A stretch of 64,000 nt of DNA from Herbaspirillum hiltneri N3 (GTDB lineage: Bacteria; Pseudomonadota; Gammaproteobacteria; Burkholderiales; Burkholderiaceae_D). The stretch's first letter is position 1; each line of letters starts with the position of its first letter. The stretch lies in the NCBI RefSeq assembly GCF_001267925.1, contig NZ_CP011409.1, positions 1,240,001-1,304,000 on the forward strand, read 5' to 3'. The notes under the pieces were generated by a model. It made no database searches. It was not told where the DNA came from and worked only from the letters and a program-made list of their open reading frames with translations. A program made the translations under genes and the position numbers. Below, one piece after another: positions 41,678 through 49,734 of the stretch.

Positions 41678-42685
41678 ATGTCTTACGGACCACGAACAAT
41701 CAGCGTTGCGCCCATGATGGACTGGACCGACCGGCATTGCCGGCTGTTCCATCGCCAGATCACGCGGCACACTTGGCTGTATACCGAAATGGTCACCACC
41801 GGCGCCTTGCTGCACGGCGACGTGCCGCGCCATCTCGATTTCAACGAAGAAGAACATCCGGTTGCCCTGCAGCTTGGCGGCAGCGAGCCGGACGATCTGG
41901 CGAAAAGCGCCAGATTGGGCGAGCAGTGGGGGTATGACGAGATCAACCTCAACTGCGGCTGTCCTTCCGAGCGCGTGCAGAAGGGCGCGTTCGGCGCCTG
42001 CCTGATGGCCGAGCCGAAGCTGGTCGCCGACTGCGTCAAGGCGATGCGCGATGCCGTCGACATCGATGTTACCGTCAAGCATCGCATCGGCATCGACGAC
42101 GTCGAGTCCTACGATTTCGTGCGCGACTTCGTCGGCACGATCGCCGACGCGGGTTGCAAGACTTTCGTCGTGCATGCGCGCAACGCCGTCCTCAAGGGGC
42201 TGAGCCCCAAGGAGAACCGCGAGATCCCGCCGCTCAAGTACGACTACGCTTATCGTCTCAAGAAAGACTTCCCGGCGCTGGAAATCCTCATCAACGGCGG
42301 CATCAAGACCGTGGCGGAAATCGACCTCCATCTGCAGCACGTCGACGGCGTCATGCTTGGCCGTGAGGCATATCACAATCCCTTCCTCATGGCCGGCTTC
42401 GACGCCCGCTATTACAGCCAACTCGACGGCGGCCTGCAACCCACGCGCAACGCGGTCATCGCGGTGATGGTGGAATACGCGCGGGCGCAGCTGACGGCGC
42501 ACGGCGACGGCGGCAAGGGCCTGCGCCTGAACAGCATCACCCGCCACATGCTGGGCCTGATGGCAGGTCTGCCGGGCGCGCGCGCCTTTCGCCAGACTTT
42601 GTCGGATTCCAAGCGGCTGGCGCTGGGCGACCCGGCGCTGCTGATGGAAGCCTTGTCGCACACGCAACTGGTGACGCTGGAATAA
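41678..42685 (+). CDS. dusA: tRNA-dihydrouridine synthase A
   Basis: A 335-residue FMN enzyme reducing uridines 20/20a in the D loop. It starts MSYGPRTISVAPMMDWTDRHCR, with YTEMVTTGALLHGD, VALQLGGSEPDDLAKSA, the catalytic Cys in INLNCGCPSERVQKGAFGACLM, VKHRIGIDD and FVVHARNAVLKGLSPKENREIPPL; the DusA-specific motifs fit. ATG 41678 is chosen because the upstream frame runs through the terminator region. The 5' end of dusA is a known target of some integrative elements; here it is uninterrupted. Confidence 0.95.
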   Translation: MSYGPRTISVAPMMDWTDRHCRLFHRQITRHTWLYTEMVTTGALLHGDVPRHLDFNEEEHPVALQLGGSEPDDLAKSARLGEQWGYDEINLNCGCPSERVQKGAFGACLMAEPKLVADCVKAMRDAVDIDVTVKHRIGIDDVESYDFVRDFVGTIADAGCKTFVVHARNAVLKGLSPKENREIPPLKYDYAYRLKKDFPALEILINGGIKTVAEIDLHLQHVDGVMLGREAYHNPFLMAGFDARYYSQLDGGLQPTRNAVIAVMVEYARAQLTAHGDGGKGLRLNSITRHMLGLMAGLPGARAFRQTLSDSKRLALGDPALLMEALSHTQLVTLE

Positions 42686-42782
42686 GCCGGCATCCGGGCC
42701 GTACTTGCTTGCCAATGCAGGCAATCAGGCAAAAAAACGCCCGCAAATCCTTTAAAATACGGGGCTATAGAGGGAAATCGTT

Positions 42783-43895
42783 ATGCCTATCGCAACAACA
42801 GAAGAAATCGTCGCCGAACTGCGCGCCGGACGCATGGTCATCCTGGTCGACGAAGAAGACCGTGAAAATGAAGGCGACCTTGTGCTCGCCACAGATTTTG
42901 TCACGCCTGAAGCCATCAACTTCATGGTCAAGCATGCGCGCGGCCTGGTGTGCCTGACGCTGACCGAAGAGCATTGCGACCGTCTCGACCTGTCGATGAT
43001 GTCGACTCGCAATGGGACCCAGTTCGGCACCAATTTCACCGTCTCGATCGAAGCCGCCGAAGGTGTCACCACCGGTATCTCCGCCGCCGATCGCGCACGC
43101 ACGATTCAAGTTGCCGCCGCCAAGAATGCGGTGCCGGCCGACATCGTGCAGCCTGGTCATATTTTTCCGCTGCGCGCGCAAAAGGGCGGCGTGCTGATGC
43201 GCGCCGGCCATACCGAAGCCGGTTGCGACCTGACCCAGATGGCGGGCCTGACACCGGCCGCCGTGATCTGCGAAATCCTCAAGGATGACGGCACCATGGC
43301 GCGCCTGCCGGACCTGCTCGAATTCGCCGAAGAACACAAGCTCAAGATCGGCACCATTGCCGACCTGATCCATTACCGCAGCCAGCACGAAAGCATCATC
43401 GAGCGCGTCGCCGAGCGCGAGATGCACACCGTGCACGGCTCGTTCAAGGCCATTGCCTACCGCGATACGCCAAGCGGCGGCGCCCACCTGGCGCTGGTGC
43501 ATGGCGACATTCGTCCGGGTGAAGAGACGCTGGTGCGCGTGCATCAACCGGTCTCGATCCTTGACCTGCTGGAAAGCAAGGCCACCACCCACTCGTGGAA
43601 CATGGCCTCGGCCATGGCTGCGATCAAGGCGGCGCCAAGCGGCGTCGTGGTGCTGCTCAATTGCGAAGAATCAGCCGACCAGATGTTTGCCCAGTTCGCC
43701 GCGCTCAACAATGTGCAGGCGGCCAAGCCGGCCCGCGCCGACCGCCTCGATCTGCGCACTTACGGTATCGGCGCGCAAATTCTCAAGGACCTCGGCGTAT
43801 GCAAGATGCAGCTGCTGGCCAGCCCGCGCAAGATGCCGTCGATGACCGGTTTCAACCTCGAAGTCACCGGCTATCGCGCCAAGCCGGACGCCTGA
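42783..43895 (+). CDS. ribBA: RibBA-type protein: DHBP synthase with degenerate GTP cyclohydrolase II domain
   Basis: A 370-residue protein. Residues 1-200 are 3,4-dihydroxy-2-butanone-4-phosphate synthase (RibB), with [47 protein letters not shown] and the acidic and His metal sites intact; it converts ribulose-5-phosphate for riboflavin synthesis. Residues about 205-370 have the shape of GTP cyclohydrolase II, but the zinc-binding Cys-rich signature (SECLTGDxxxSxRCDCG type) is missing; the region reads [23 protein letters not shown]. The second domain is therefore probably not a cyclohydrolase, and a separate ribA should exist elsewhere. The gene starts 97 bp after dusA; no FMN riboswitch is visible. 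Confidence 0.9.
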   Translation: MPIATTEEIVAELRAGRMVILVDEEDRENEGDLVLATDFVTPEAINFMVKHARGLVCLTLTEEHCDRLDLSMMSTRNGTQFGTNFTVSIEAAEGVTTGISAADRARTIQVAAAKNAVPADIVQPGHIFPLRAQKGGVLMRAGHTEAGCDLTQMAGLTPAAVICEILKDDGTMARLPDLLEFAEEHKLKIGTIADLIHYRSQHESIIERVAEREMHTVHGSFKAIAYRDTPSGGAHLALVHGDIRPGEETLVRVHQPVSILDLLESKATTHSWNMASAMAAIKAAPSGVVVLLNCEESADQMFAQFAALNNVQAAKPARADRLDLRTYGIGAQILKDLGVCKMQLLASPRKMPSMTGFNLEVTGYRAKPDA

Positions 43896-43969
43896 CCGAC
43901 AGTACCGTCCGCAATGCATCGCGGCACACTCACACTCACACAACGCAAGTTTGCGTATAAGGAAAAGCC

Positions 43970-44455
43970 ATGACTATTGGTACTTACGAATCGGATCTGA
44001 ATGGCGAAGGCTTGCGCATCGGCATCGTCCAGGCGCGTTTCAACGAAGACGTCTGCCACGGCTTGCTGGCCTCGTGCCTGGCTGAGCTCAAGCATCTCGG
44101 CGTGCAGGATGAAGACATCCTCCATGTCAGCGTGCCGGGCGCGCTGGAAATTCCGCTGGCCCTGCAGAAGATGGCGGAGACCGACCAGTTCGATGCGCTG
44201 ATCGCATTGGGCGCGGTGATCCGCGGCGAGACCTATCACTTTGAACTGGTGTCGAACGAATCGGGCGCAGGCATCACGCGCGTCGGCCTCGACGCCGGCA
44301 TTCCGATCGCCAACGCCGTACTGACCACCGAAAACGACGAACAAGCCGAAGCGCGCATGGCGGTCAAGGGCGCCGATGCCGCCCGCGTCGCCGTCGAGAT
44401 GGCCAACCTGTCGCTGGCGCTGGACGAACTCGCGCAAGTGGCTGAAGAAGAATAA
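43970..44455 (+). CDS. ribH: 6,7-dimethyl-8-ribityllumazine synthase
   Basis: A 161-residue subunit of lumazine synthase, penultimate step of riboflavin synthesis. Visible are [59 protein letters not shown] (with the catalytic His in the family position) and [19 protein letters not shown]. Good ribosome site (AAGGAAAAG). It follows ribBA by 74 bp and precedes nusB, the usual ribBA-ribH-nusB order. Confidence 0.96.
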   Translation: MTIGTYESDLNGEGLRIGIVQARFNEDVCHGLLASCLAELKHLGVQDEDILHVSVPGALEIPLALQKMAETDQFDALIALGAVIRGETYHFELVSNESGAGITRVGLDAGIPIANAVLTTENDEQAEARMAVKGADAARVAVEMANLSLALDELAQVAEEE

Positions 44456-44573
44456 GCAGGCAGGCCGGCCGGTCGTCGTCGCGTGTTTTGCGGCGAAGAC
44501 CGACGGCGCAATGGATTGCTGATTGCGCGCCTGTTTCGATTTTTGCATTGACCCCGGTTTCCTCATTTTTATC

Positions 44574-45041
44574 ATGACCAATAAAATTCAACACGCCAAC
44601 CCGAGCAAGAACCGTACGCCGCGTCACCGCGCCCGCGAGTTCGCGTTGCAGGGCCTGTATCAATGGCTGCTCAACAATGAGGACGCCGGCGCGATCGAAG
44701 CGCACATCCGTGAAGCGCACGGTTTCGACAAGGCCGACGCCGAGCATTTCGACGTCTTGCTGTACGGTGCGATCAAACAGGCGCCGCAGCTGCGCACCGA
44801 CCTGGCGCCGTTGATCGATCGCGCCATCACGGAGCTGTCGCCGGTGGAACACGCCGCGCTGCTGATCGGCGCCTTCGAGCTGAAGAACAATCTTGAGATT
44901 CCGTATCGCGTGGTCATCAACGAAGCCGTTGAGCTGACCAAGTCGTTTGGCGGCATTGACGGCCACAAATACGTCAACGGCGTGCTCGACCGTTTCGCCG
45001 CCAAGGCGCGCGAAGTCGAAGTAGGCGCCGGCCGCCGCTGA
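44574..45041 (+). CDS. nusB: Transcription antitermination factor NusB
   Basis: A 155-residue all-helical RNA-binding protein that forms the boxA antitermination complex with NusE for rRNA operons. [51 protein letters not shown] and [34 protein letters not shown] are the family features. ATG 44574 is preferred to an upstream start that adds a hydrophobic Cys-rich stretch. The 118-bp gap after ribH is GC-rich, without a clear terminator. Confidence 0.96.
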   Translation: MTNKIQHANPSKNRTPRHRAREFALQGLYQWLLNNEDAGAIEAHIREAHGFDKADAEHFDVLLYGAIKQAPQLRTDLAPLIDRAITELSPVEHAALLIGAFELKNNLEIPYRVVINEAVELTKSFGGIDGHKYVNGVLDRFAAKAREVEVGAGRR

Positions 45042-45126
45042 TCCCGTCGCTGTTGTTCACGTCGCGCTGCATGGAACTGCATGCAGCGCTGCGATCCCCG
45101 CAGTCCTTCCTTTTGCGCACCGTTCC

Positions 45127-46305
45127 ATGAGCTTTCACGATCTCGCTTCTCGCCTGCAAAACATCGCACCCTTCCATGTGATGGAACTGGGCAAGATGGC
45201 CGCTGCCCTGGAGCAACAAGGCAATCACATCATCCACATGGGCATCGGCGAACCCGACTTCACCGCTGCGCCCGCCGTTGTTGCCGCTGCGACACAAGCG
45301 ATGGCCGACGGCAAGATGCAATACACCTCGGCAACAGGTTTGCCGGCCTTGCGAGAAGCGATCTCAGCGCATTATCAGCGCGTGTACGGGTTTGACATCG
45401 CGCCATCGCGAATTATCGTCACAGCGGGCGCCTCAGCGGCCCTGTTGCTTGCCTGTGCCGCGTTGGTGGAGAAGGGGAGCGAAGTATTGATGCCGGATCC
45501 TTCGTATCCGTGCAACCGCCATTTCGTCGCCGCCTTCGAAGGCAGCGCCAAATTGATCGAAAGCGGACCGGAACATCGCTTCCAGTTGTCTGCCGGCATG
45601 GTTCAGGAACATTGGTCGGCGGCAACCAAAGGCGTGTTGCTGGCATCACCCTCGAATCCGACCGGCACCTCGATCCTGCCCGAGGAATTGAAGAAAATCG
45701 TTGACGTCGTGCGCGGGAAAAAAGGATTCACCATCGTCGATGAAATCTACCAGGGCCTGTCGTACGAAGGCGCGCCGTTCTCGGCGCTGTCGCTCGGCGA
45801 AGACGTCATCGTCATCAACAGTTTTTCCAAATACTTCAACATGACCGGCTGGCGTCTCGGCTGGCTTGTGTTGCCCGAGAGCCTGGTGCCGCACGTCGAG
45901 AAGCTGGCGCAGAATCTGTTCATCTGCGCCTCGTCGATTGCGCAGCACGCCGGCGTTGCCTGTTTCGCGCCGGAGTCGATCGCACTGTATGAAGAACGCA
46001 AGGCCGAATTCAAACGCCGCCGCGATTACATCGTGCCGCAACTCGAACGACTCGGCTTCAAGGTGCCAGTGATGCCGGACGGCGCGTTCTACGTGTATGC
46101 AGATTGCAGCGCACTCAGCGACGATGCCGACGCCTTTACCATCGACATGCTCAACAAGGCCGGCGTGGTGCTGGTGCCGGGACTTGATTTCGGCCCGGCT
46201 ACGGCGCGTCGCTACATCCGCTTGTCGTATGCGACGTCGATGGAGAATCTGCAGGAGGCGGTGCAGCGGCTGGAGAAATATCTGGCTCAACGCAAGGCCG
46301 CTTGA
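45127..46305 (+). CDS. Pyridoxal-phosphate-dependent aminotransferase (class I/II)
   Basis: A 392-residue fold-type I aminotransferase. The PLP lysine is Lys235 in SFSKYFNMTGWRLGW. IHMGIGEPDFTAAP, SATGLPALREAI, ASPSNPTGT and VPGLDFGPATARRYIRLSYATS (Arg for the alpha-carboxylate) are also visible. It resembles aspartate/alanine-type (AlaC/DapC-like) enzymes, and the substrate cannot be read from sequence. It follows nusB by 85 bp and ends at a bidirectional terminator. Confidence 0.9.
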   Translation: MSFHDLASRLQNIAPFHVMELGKMAAALEQQGNHIIHMGIGEPDFTAAPAVVAAATQAMADGKMQYTSATGLPALREAISAHYQRVYGFDIAPSRIIVTAGASAALLLACAALVEKGSEVLMPDPSYPCNRHFVAAFEGSAKLIESGPEHRFQLSAGMVQEHWSAATKGVLLASPSNPTGTSILPEELKKIVDVVRGKKGFTIVDEIYQGLSYEGAPFSALSLGEDVIVINSFSKYFNMTGWRLGWLVLPESLVPHVEKLAQNLFICASSIAQHAGVACFAPESIALYEERKAEFKRRRDYIVPQLERLGFKVPVMPDGAFYVYADCSALSDDADAFTIDMLNKAGVVLVPGLDFGPATARRYIRLSYATSMENLQEAVQRLEKYLAQRKAA

Positions 46306-46336
46306 TGCGTCGGGATCATTGATTGCGCAGAAAATG

Positions 46337-46362
46337 AAAAAGGAGCCGGTTGGCTCCTTTTT
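46337..46362. terminator. Bidirectional intrinsic terminator
   Basis: AAAAAGGAGCC-GGTT-GGCTCCTTTTT: a perfect 11-bp stem with A- and T-runs. It lies between the convergent aminotransferase (+) and lytic transglycosylase (-) genes. Confidence 0.92.
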
Positions 46363-46383
46363 CATTGGCGTTGCCGGAGTAAA

Positions 46384-47349
46384 TTACAGCGCAGCGATTT
46401 CTTCGGTAACGGTCGGGCCTTGCTTCTTCGGCGCGGCGGAAGCCATGTCGCCGATGGCAGTAGGCTTGGCTTGCGCCGGCACCGATGGTGCAGCCGGGCG
46501 TGGCGCCGGTTTGATCAGCGCGGTGGTGAAGATCGAGACGTTCTTGCCGACCGCGACTTCCTTCAGGTTCTGATATTCGGACAGAACCTTGAGGCCGTAG
46601 CCGCCGTCGTTGTCCATCTCGGCTGCGCCGACGTAGCTCTTCAGGCCGGCTTCCACCGAACCGCCGCGCGTCACGTATTCCTTCAGGATCAGCGAGCCGA
46701 CCTTGATGTTGGCGACCGGATTGAGCGCCGCCTTGACGCCGCCCAGTTCCTGGAACTTGTCGTGATGGACCTTCGACATGACCTGCATCAGGCCTTGCGC
46801 GCCCATCGGGCTTTCCGCGAACGGATTGAAGCGCGATTCGATTGCCATCACGGCCAGGATCAGCAGCGGATCGAGCTTGATGTCGCGTGCCGTCAGATAC
46901 GCAGCGGACACCAGCATGTCGGTGGCGTCGCCGGCAACGCGGTAACGCTTGGACAGCCAGGTGGTTACCAGCTTCTGTTGACGCGGCGTGCCAAGCATCT
47001 TGCGTTCTTCATCGCTGAGCGGGATGGCCGCAGCGGCAGGAGCTGTTGTGGCAGTCAGCGCCGGCGCCGGCGTATCCATCAGGTTGGTCAGCGGCGGCGC
47101 TTCTGGCGCTGCCTCTTCAACCTGACCGTCCGAGAAAGGCGACAGGGCGATGATTTTGTCGGCGAAATCCGGGTTGAAGAACATCATGCCCAGAACGAAC
47201 AGTGCAGCGATGCCGACCAGAGTCAGGGCATAGTGCGCTGCGGTAAAAAAGCGACCGATGCGGCTAGGAATGGACTTCGCCCATTGCGCCGACTGATCAA
47301 CCATATCCGAGGCGGCGCTTAACGGCGCCTCTATGGGTTGGTTTAACAT
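46384..47349 (-). CDS. Membrane-anchored lytic transglycosylase (SLT domain)
   Basis: A 321-residue peptidoglycan hydrolase of the Slt/MltC-like fold. A single transmembrane helix (about 40-58, YALTLVGIAALFVLGMMFF) anchors it with the catalytic part in the periplasm. An Ala/Pro linker follows. The SLT domain starts near residue 140, with catalytic Glu171 in MAIESRFNPFAES, then GAQGLMQVM and NIKVGSLILKEY. The region after VEAGLKSYVGAAE replaces the usual AYN(A/S)G motif with SYVGA. A Pro/Ala/Lys-rich C-terminal tail closes it. ATG 47349 has an ideal AGGAGG 5 nt upstream. Its 5' region carries the promoter, structured leader and terminator described separately. Confidence 0.9.
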   Translation of the reverse strand: MLNQPIEAPLSAASDMVDQSAQWAKSIPSRIGRFFTAAHYALTLVGIAALFVLGMMFFNPDFADKIIALSPFSDGQVEEAAPEAPPLTNLMDTPAPALTATTAPAAAAIPLSDEERKMLGTPRQQKLVTTWLSKRYRVAGDATDMLVSAAYLTARDIKLDPLLILAVMAIESRFNPFAESPMGAQGLMQVMSKVHHDKFQELGGVKAALNPVANIKVGSLILKEYVTRGGSVEAGLKSYVGAAEMDNDGGYGLKVLSEYQNLKEVAVGKNVSIFTTALIKPAPRPAAPSVPAQAKPTAIGDMASAAPKKQGPTVTEEIAAL

Positions 47350-47433
47350 TGAACCTCCTGAATGTTGCAAATTACATAGTGCAAAACCGGCCAAGAGTGA
47401 AAAACCGGATTACTGGCTACATGCATCACAATC

Positions 47434-47463
47434 AAAAAACTGCCGTCGCAAGGCGTTACGGCA
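47434..47463 (-). terminator. Intrinsic terminator inside the transglycosylase leader
   Basis: On the minus strand: TGCCGT-AA-CGC-CTT-GCG-ACGGCA (9 bp with a 2-nt bulge), then G and six T (47439-47434). It lies between a strong promoter and the start codon of the gene it would serve. Confidence 0.75.
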
Positions 47464-47643
47464 AGCTTGGGGTTGTTTGCGGTTACTGCAGGGCCGGTGG
47501 CTCCTGTGCAGTGCAAAACAACCATGTTCGGGGGAGAAGGCTGACGCCTTTTGACAACACTCCTTAAAATGCCAGTGGGACCCCGTTCCCGTGAAACCTT
47601 GTGAGCTGATTCGGGTTCCTGACCCGGCTCCTTTAATCAAGGT
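47434..47643 (-). ncRNA. Structured leader or free RNA upstream of the lytic transglycosylase gene
   Basis: A transcript from the strong promoter at 47650-47678 would begin near 47643 and meet an intrinsic terminator at 47463-47434, giving about 210 nt. On the minus strand it contains the hairpin CGGGT-CAGGA-ACCCG near the 5' end, then GGGAACGGGGTCCC, then AAGGC-GTCA-GCCTT. A long interrupted stem follows in which GGTTGTTT, ACTGCA and AGG pair with AAACAACC, TGCAGT and CCT. No open reading frame of note. I do not recognise a known riboswitch or RNA class. The gene's start codon is 85 nt beyond the terminator, so read-through could be regulated. Confidence 0.5.
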
Positions 47644-47649
47644 GCGCGA

Positions 47650-47678
47650 ATTGTAGAAGCCACTTTATATCAAGTCAA
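47650..47678 (-). promoter_or_regulatory. Near-consensus sigma70 promoter
   Basis: On the minus strand: TTGACT (47678-47673), a 17-bp spacer and TACAAT (47655-47650), each 5/6 to consensus. This is the best promoter match in the window. It reads toward the lytic transglycosylase gene, 300 bp away. Confidence 0.75.
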
Positions 47679-47681
47679 TAC

Positions 47682-47699
47682 TATTAAATCGATTTAATA
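47682..47699. promoter_or_regulatory. 18-bp perfect palindrome next to the promoter
   Basis: TATTAAATCGATTTAATA, a perfect palindrome, directly upstream of the -35 hexamer of the minus-strand promoter and 113 bp before ubiD. Position and symmetry suggest a binding site for a dimeric regulator or an UP-like A/T element; both are inference. Confidence 0.5.
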
Positions 47700-47728
47700 T
47701 AACTTTTAAGTCTTATTTTTGGAGGGGT

Positions 47729-47815
47729 ATGCCGCCAAAAATCAATAGAATCAACCGTTTGCCCGGTCTACCTCACCTAAGGGCTGTATTACAGAAATCC
47801 AGCGAAAAAAAATGA
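47729..47815 (+). CDS. 28-codon reading frame overlapping the ubiD start
   Basis: ATG 47729 is preceded by GGAGGGGT (spacing only 3 nt) and opens 28 codons, [18 protein letters not shown] then [10 protein letters not shown]. It ends in a TGA that overlaps the ubiD ATG as ATGA. ubiD itself has only an A-rich stretch before its start, so translation could be coupled. The peptide is basic and matches nothing I know. Confidence 0.4.
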   Translation: MPPKINRINRLPGLPHLRAVLQKSSEKK

Positions 47816-49296
47816 AATATTCAGATTTACGCGATTTTATTTCGCAGCTGCAACTTTCCGGCGAATTAAAACGCGTCTCCACGCCGGTGTCTCCCTACCT
47901 CGAAATCACCGAAATCTGCGATCGCACCTTGCGGGCCTCTGGTCCGGCGCTGATTTTCGACAAGGTCGAGGGCAAAAATATCCCGGTGCTGGCGAATCTT
48001 TTCGGCACACCGCGCCGCGTGGCGCTTGGCATGGGGGCAGAAGATGTCAGCGAGCTCAGACGCATCGGCCATTTGCTGGCGAAGCTGAAAGAGCCGGAGC
48101 CGCCGAAAGGCTTCAAGGACGTCATGGGGCTCGGCACCCTGGTCAAGTCGCTGTGGGACATGGCGCCCAAGGAGCAGCGCTCGGCGCCGTGCCAGGACAT
48201 CGTCTGGGAAGGCAACGACGTCGACCTCGACCGGCTGCCGATTCAGCACTGCTGGCCGGGTGACGTCGCACCTCTTATTACATGGGGCCTGGTGATTACC
48301 AAAGGTCCCAACAAGAAGCGCCAGAATCTCGGCATCTATCGCCAGCAGGTCCTCGGCCGCAACAAGGTCATCATGCGCTGGCTGGCGCATCGCGGCGGCG
48401 CGCTCGACTTCCGCGAGCACTGCATCGCCAATCCCGGCAAGCCATATCCGATCGCCGTCGCACTCGGCGCCGATCCCGCCACTATATTAGGAGCAGTCAC
48501 GCCGGTGCCGGACAGCTTGTCCGAATACCAGTTCGCCGGCTTGCTGCGCGGCAGCCGCACCGAACTGGTCAAGGCCATCGGCAGCGAACTGCGCGTGCCG
48601 GCCTCGGCCGAGATCGTGCTGGAAGGGCATATCTATCCCGATGAATCCCATCCTTCCGGCTACGAGCATGCGCTCGAGGGGCCGTACGGCGACCACACCG
48701 GTTATTACAATGAGCAGGACTGGTTCCCGGTCTTCACGATCGACCGCATCACCATGCGCCGCGATCCGATCTACCACTCCACCTATACCGGCAAACCGCC
48801 CGATGAGCCGGCCGTGCTGGGTGTCGCGCTGAACGAGGTATTCATCCCGCTGCTGCAAAAGCAGTTCAGCGAAATCACCGATTTCTATTTGCCGCCGGAA
48901 GGCTGCAGCTACCGCATGGCGGTGGTGCAGATGAAGAAGTCCTACGCCGGCCACGCCAAGCGGGTGATGTTCGGCGTGTGGAGTTTTCTGCGCCAGTTCA
49001 TGTATACCAAGTTCATCGTGGTGGTCGATGAGGACGTCGACATCCGCGACTGGAAAGAAGTGATCTGGGCCATCACCACCCGCGTCGATCCGGTGCGCGA
49101 CACCGTGATGGTGGACAATACGCCGATCGACTATCTCGACTTCGCGTCGCCAGTCAGCGGCCTGGGTAGCAAGATGGGCATCGATGCCACCAACAAGTGG
49201 CCCGGTGAAACCAATCGCGAATGGGGCACCACCATCGCCATGACGGACGCGGTCAAGAAACGTGTGGACAGCATCTGGAGCGAACTGGGAATCTGA
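47812..49296 (+). CDS. ubiD: 4-hydroxy-3-polyprenylbenzoate decarboxylase UbiD
   Basis: A 494-residue decarboxylase of ubiquinone biosynthesis, dependent on prenylated FMN supplied by UbiX (not in the window). It starts [22 protein letters not shown], with [67 protein letters not shown] (prFMN site), [12 protein letters not shown] (catalytic Glu region), [10 protein letters not shown] and [18 protein letters not shown]. Length is that of E. coli UbiD. No strong ribosome site; see the overlapping 28-codon frame. Confidence 0.96.
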   Translation: MKYSDLRDFISQLQLSGELKRVSTPVSPYLEITEICDRTLRASGPALIFDKVEGKNIPVLANLFGTPRRVALGMGAEDVSELRRIGHLLAKLKEPEPPKGFKDVMGLGTLVKSLWDMAPKEQRSAPCQDIVWEGNDVDLDRLPIQHCWPGDVAPLITWGLVITKGPNKKRQNLGIYRQQVLGRNKVIMRWLAHRGGALDFREHCIANPGKPYPIAVALGADPATILGAVTPVPDSLSEYQFAGLLRGSRTELVKAIGSELRVPASAEIVLEGHIYPDESHPSGYEHALEGPYGDHTGYYNEQDWFPVFTIDRITMRRDPIYHSTYTGKPPDEPAVLGVALNEVFIPLLQKQFSEITDFYLPPEGCSYRMAVVQMKKSYAGHAKRVMFGVWSFLRQFMYTKFIVVVDEDVDIRDWKEVIWAITTRVDPVRDTVMVDNTPIDYLDFASPVSGLGSKMGIDATNKWPGETNREWGTTIAMTDAVKKRVDSIWSELGI

Positions 49297-49437
49297 TGCA
49301 GATAAATTGCGCTGCATTGGCGTGCACCGCAATTTATCCTGTCTGAGAAGCTGTTCACTGCCTCGCAGAAGGATCGCGAACAGCTTCTGAGCGAACAGCG
49401 CTCGCACCGGCCGCGCAGATGAGGTACAATTCCAGCC

Positions 49438-49535
49438 GGCGGGCCCCTGCGCATTGTGGCATGGTCAACCTGGTCAGGTCGGGAACGAAGCAGCCACAGC
49501 CATTTCCTGCAAGTGCCGCAGACAAGGCTCGCCTC
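49438..49535 (+). ncRNA. ffs: 4.5S / small SRP RNA
   Basis: The conserved SRP core is plain: ACCTGGTCAGGTC-GGGAAC-GAAGCAGCC (about 49469-49498), with the GGAA tetraloop and the asymmetric A-rich internal loop that bind Ffh. The ends pair as GGCGGGCC (49438-49445) with GGCTCGCC (49526-49533), fixing the RNA at about 96-98 nt. A T-run (CAGTTTTT) follows. TACAAT at 49425-49430 is a suitable -10. The loop-closing pair is G-C rather than the usual C-G. The 199 bp after it, to the kinase stop, contains no gene I can support. Confidence 0.9.
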
Positions 49536-49734
49536 TTCCTTCAGTTTTTCTCGGGAAGCATTCCACAAGTCGCCGACGACGCAGTTCATTCAGTCGCCGA
49601 CACTCCTGTTTCAAATCCACAAAAATATCAAAGCCGCTCACAAAGCGCCGCTGGCAAGGCGCGCCGACGCAGACAGTACGAATGTACGGCAAGGAGAAGC
49701 AACGCCGCCAGCGGTGGTTTGTGAGTGGCGCCAG

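Noticed and set aside
42686..42782. FMN riboswitch upstream of ribBA.
   Set aside because: The gap is only 97 bp and lacks the conserved FMN aptamer sequences.
47434..47643. Resemblance of the transglycosylase leader to the c-di-AMP (ydaO) riboswitch, through GAACCCGAATCAGCTCAC and GGGGTCCCA.
   Set aside because: The motifs are in the wrong order for ydaO, the rest of the conserved core is not found, and c-di-AMP signalling is not expected in this lineage.
47434..47643. The same region as 6S RNA, tmRNA or RNase P RNA.
   Set aside because: Conserved cores of these RNAs are not present; the ends do not pair to give the long 6S-type rod.
49536..49734. A plus-strand reading frame running from the SRP RNA into the kinase region.
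   Set aside because: It covers the RNA gene and antisense kinase sequence, has no ribosome site, and its composition is that of a shadow frame.
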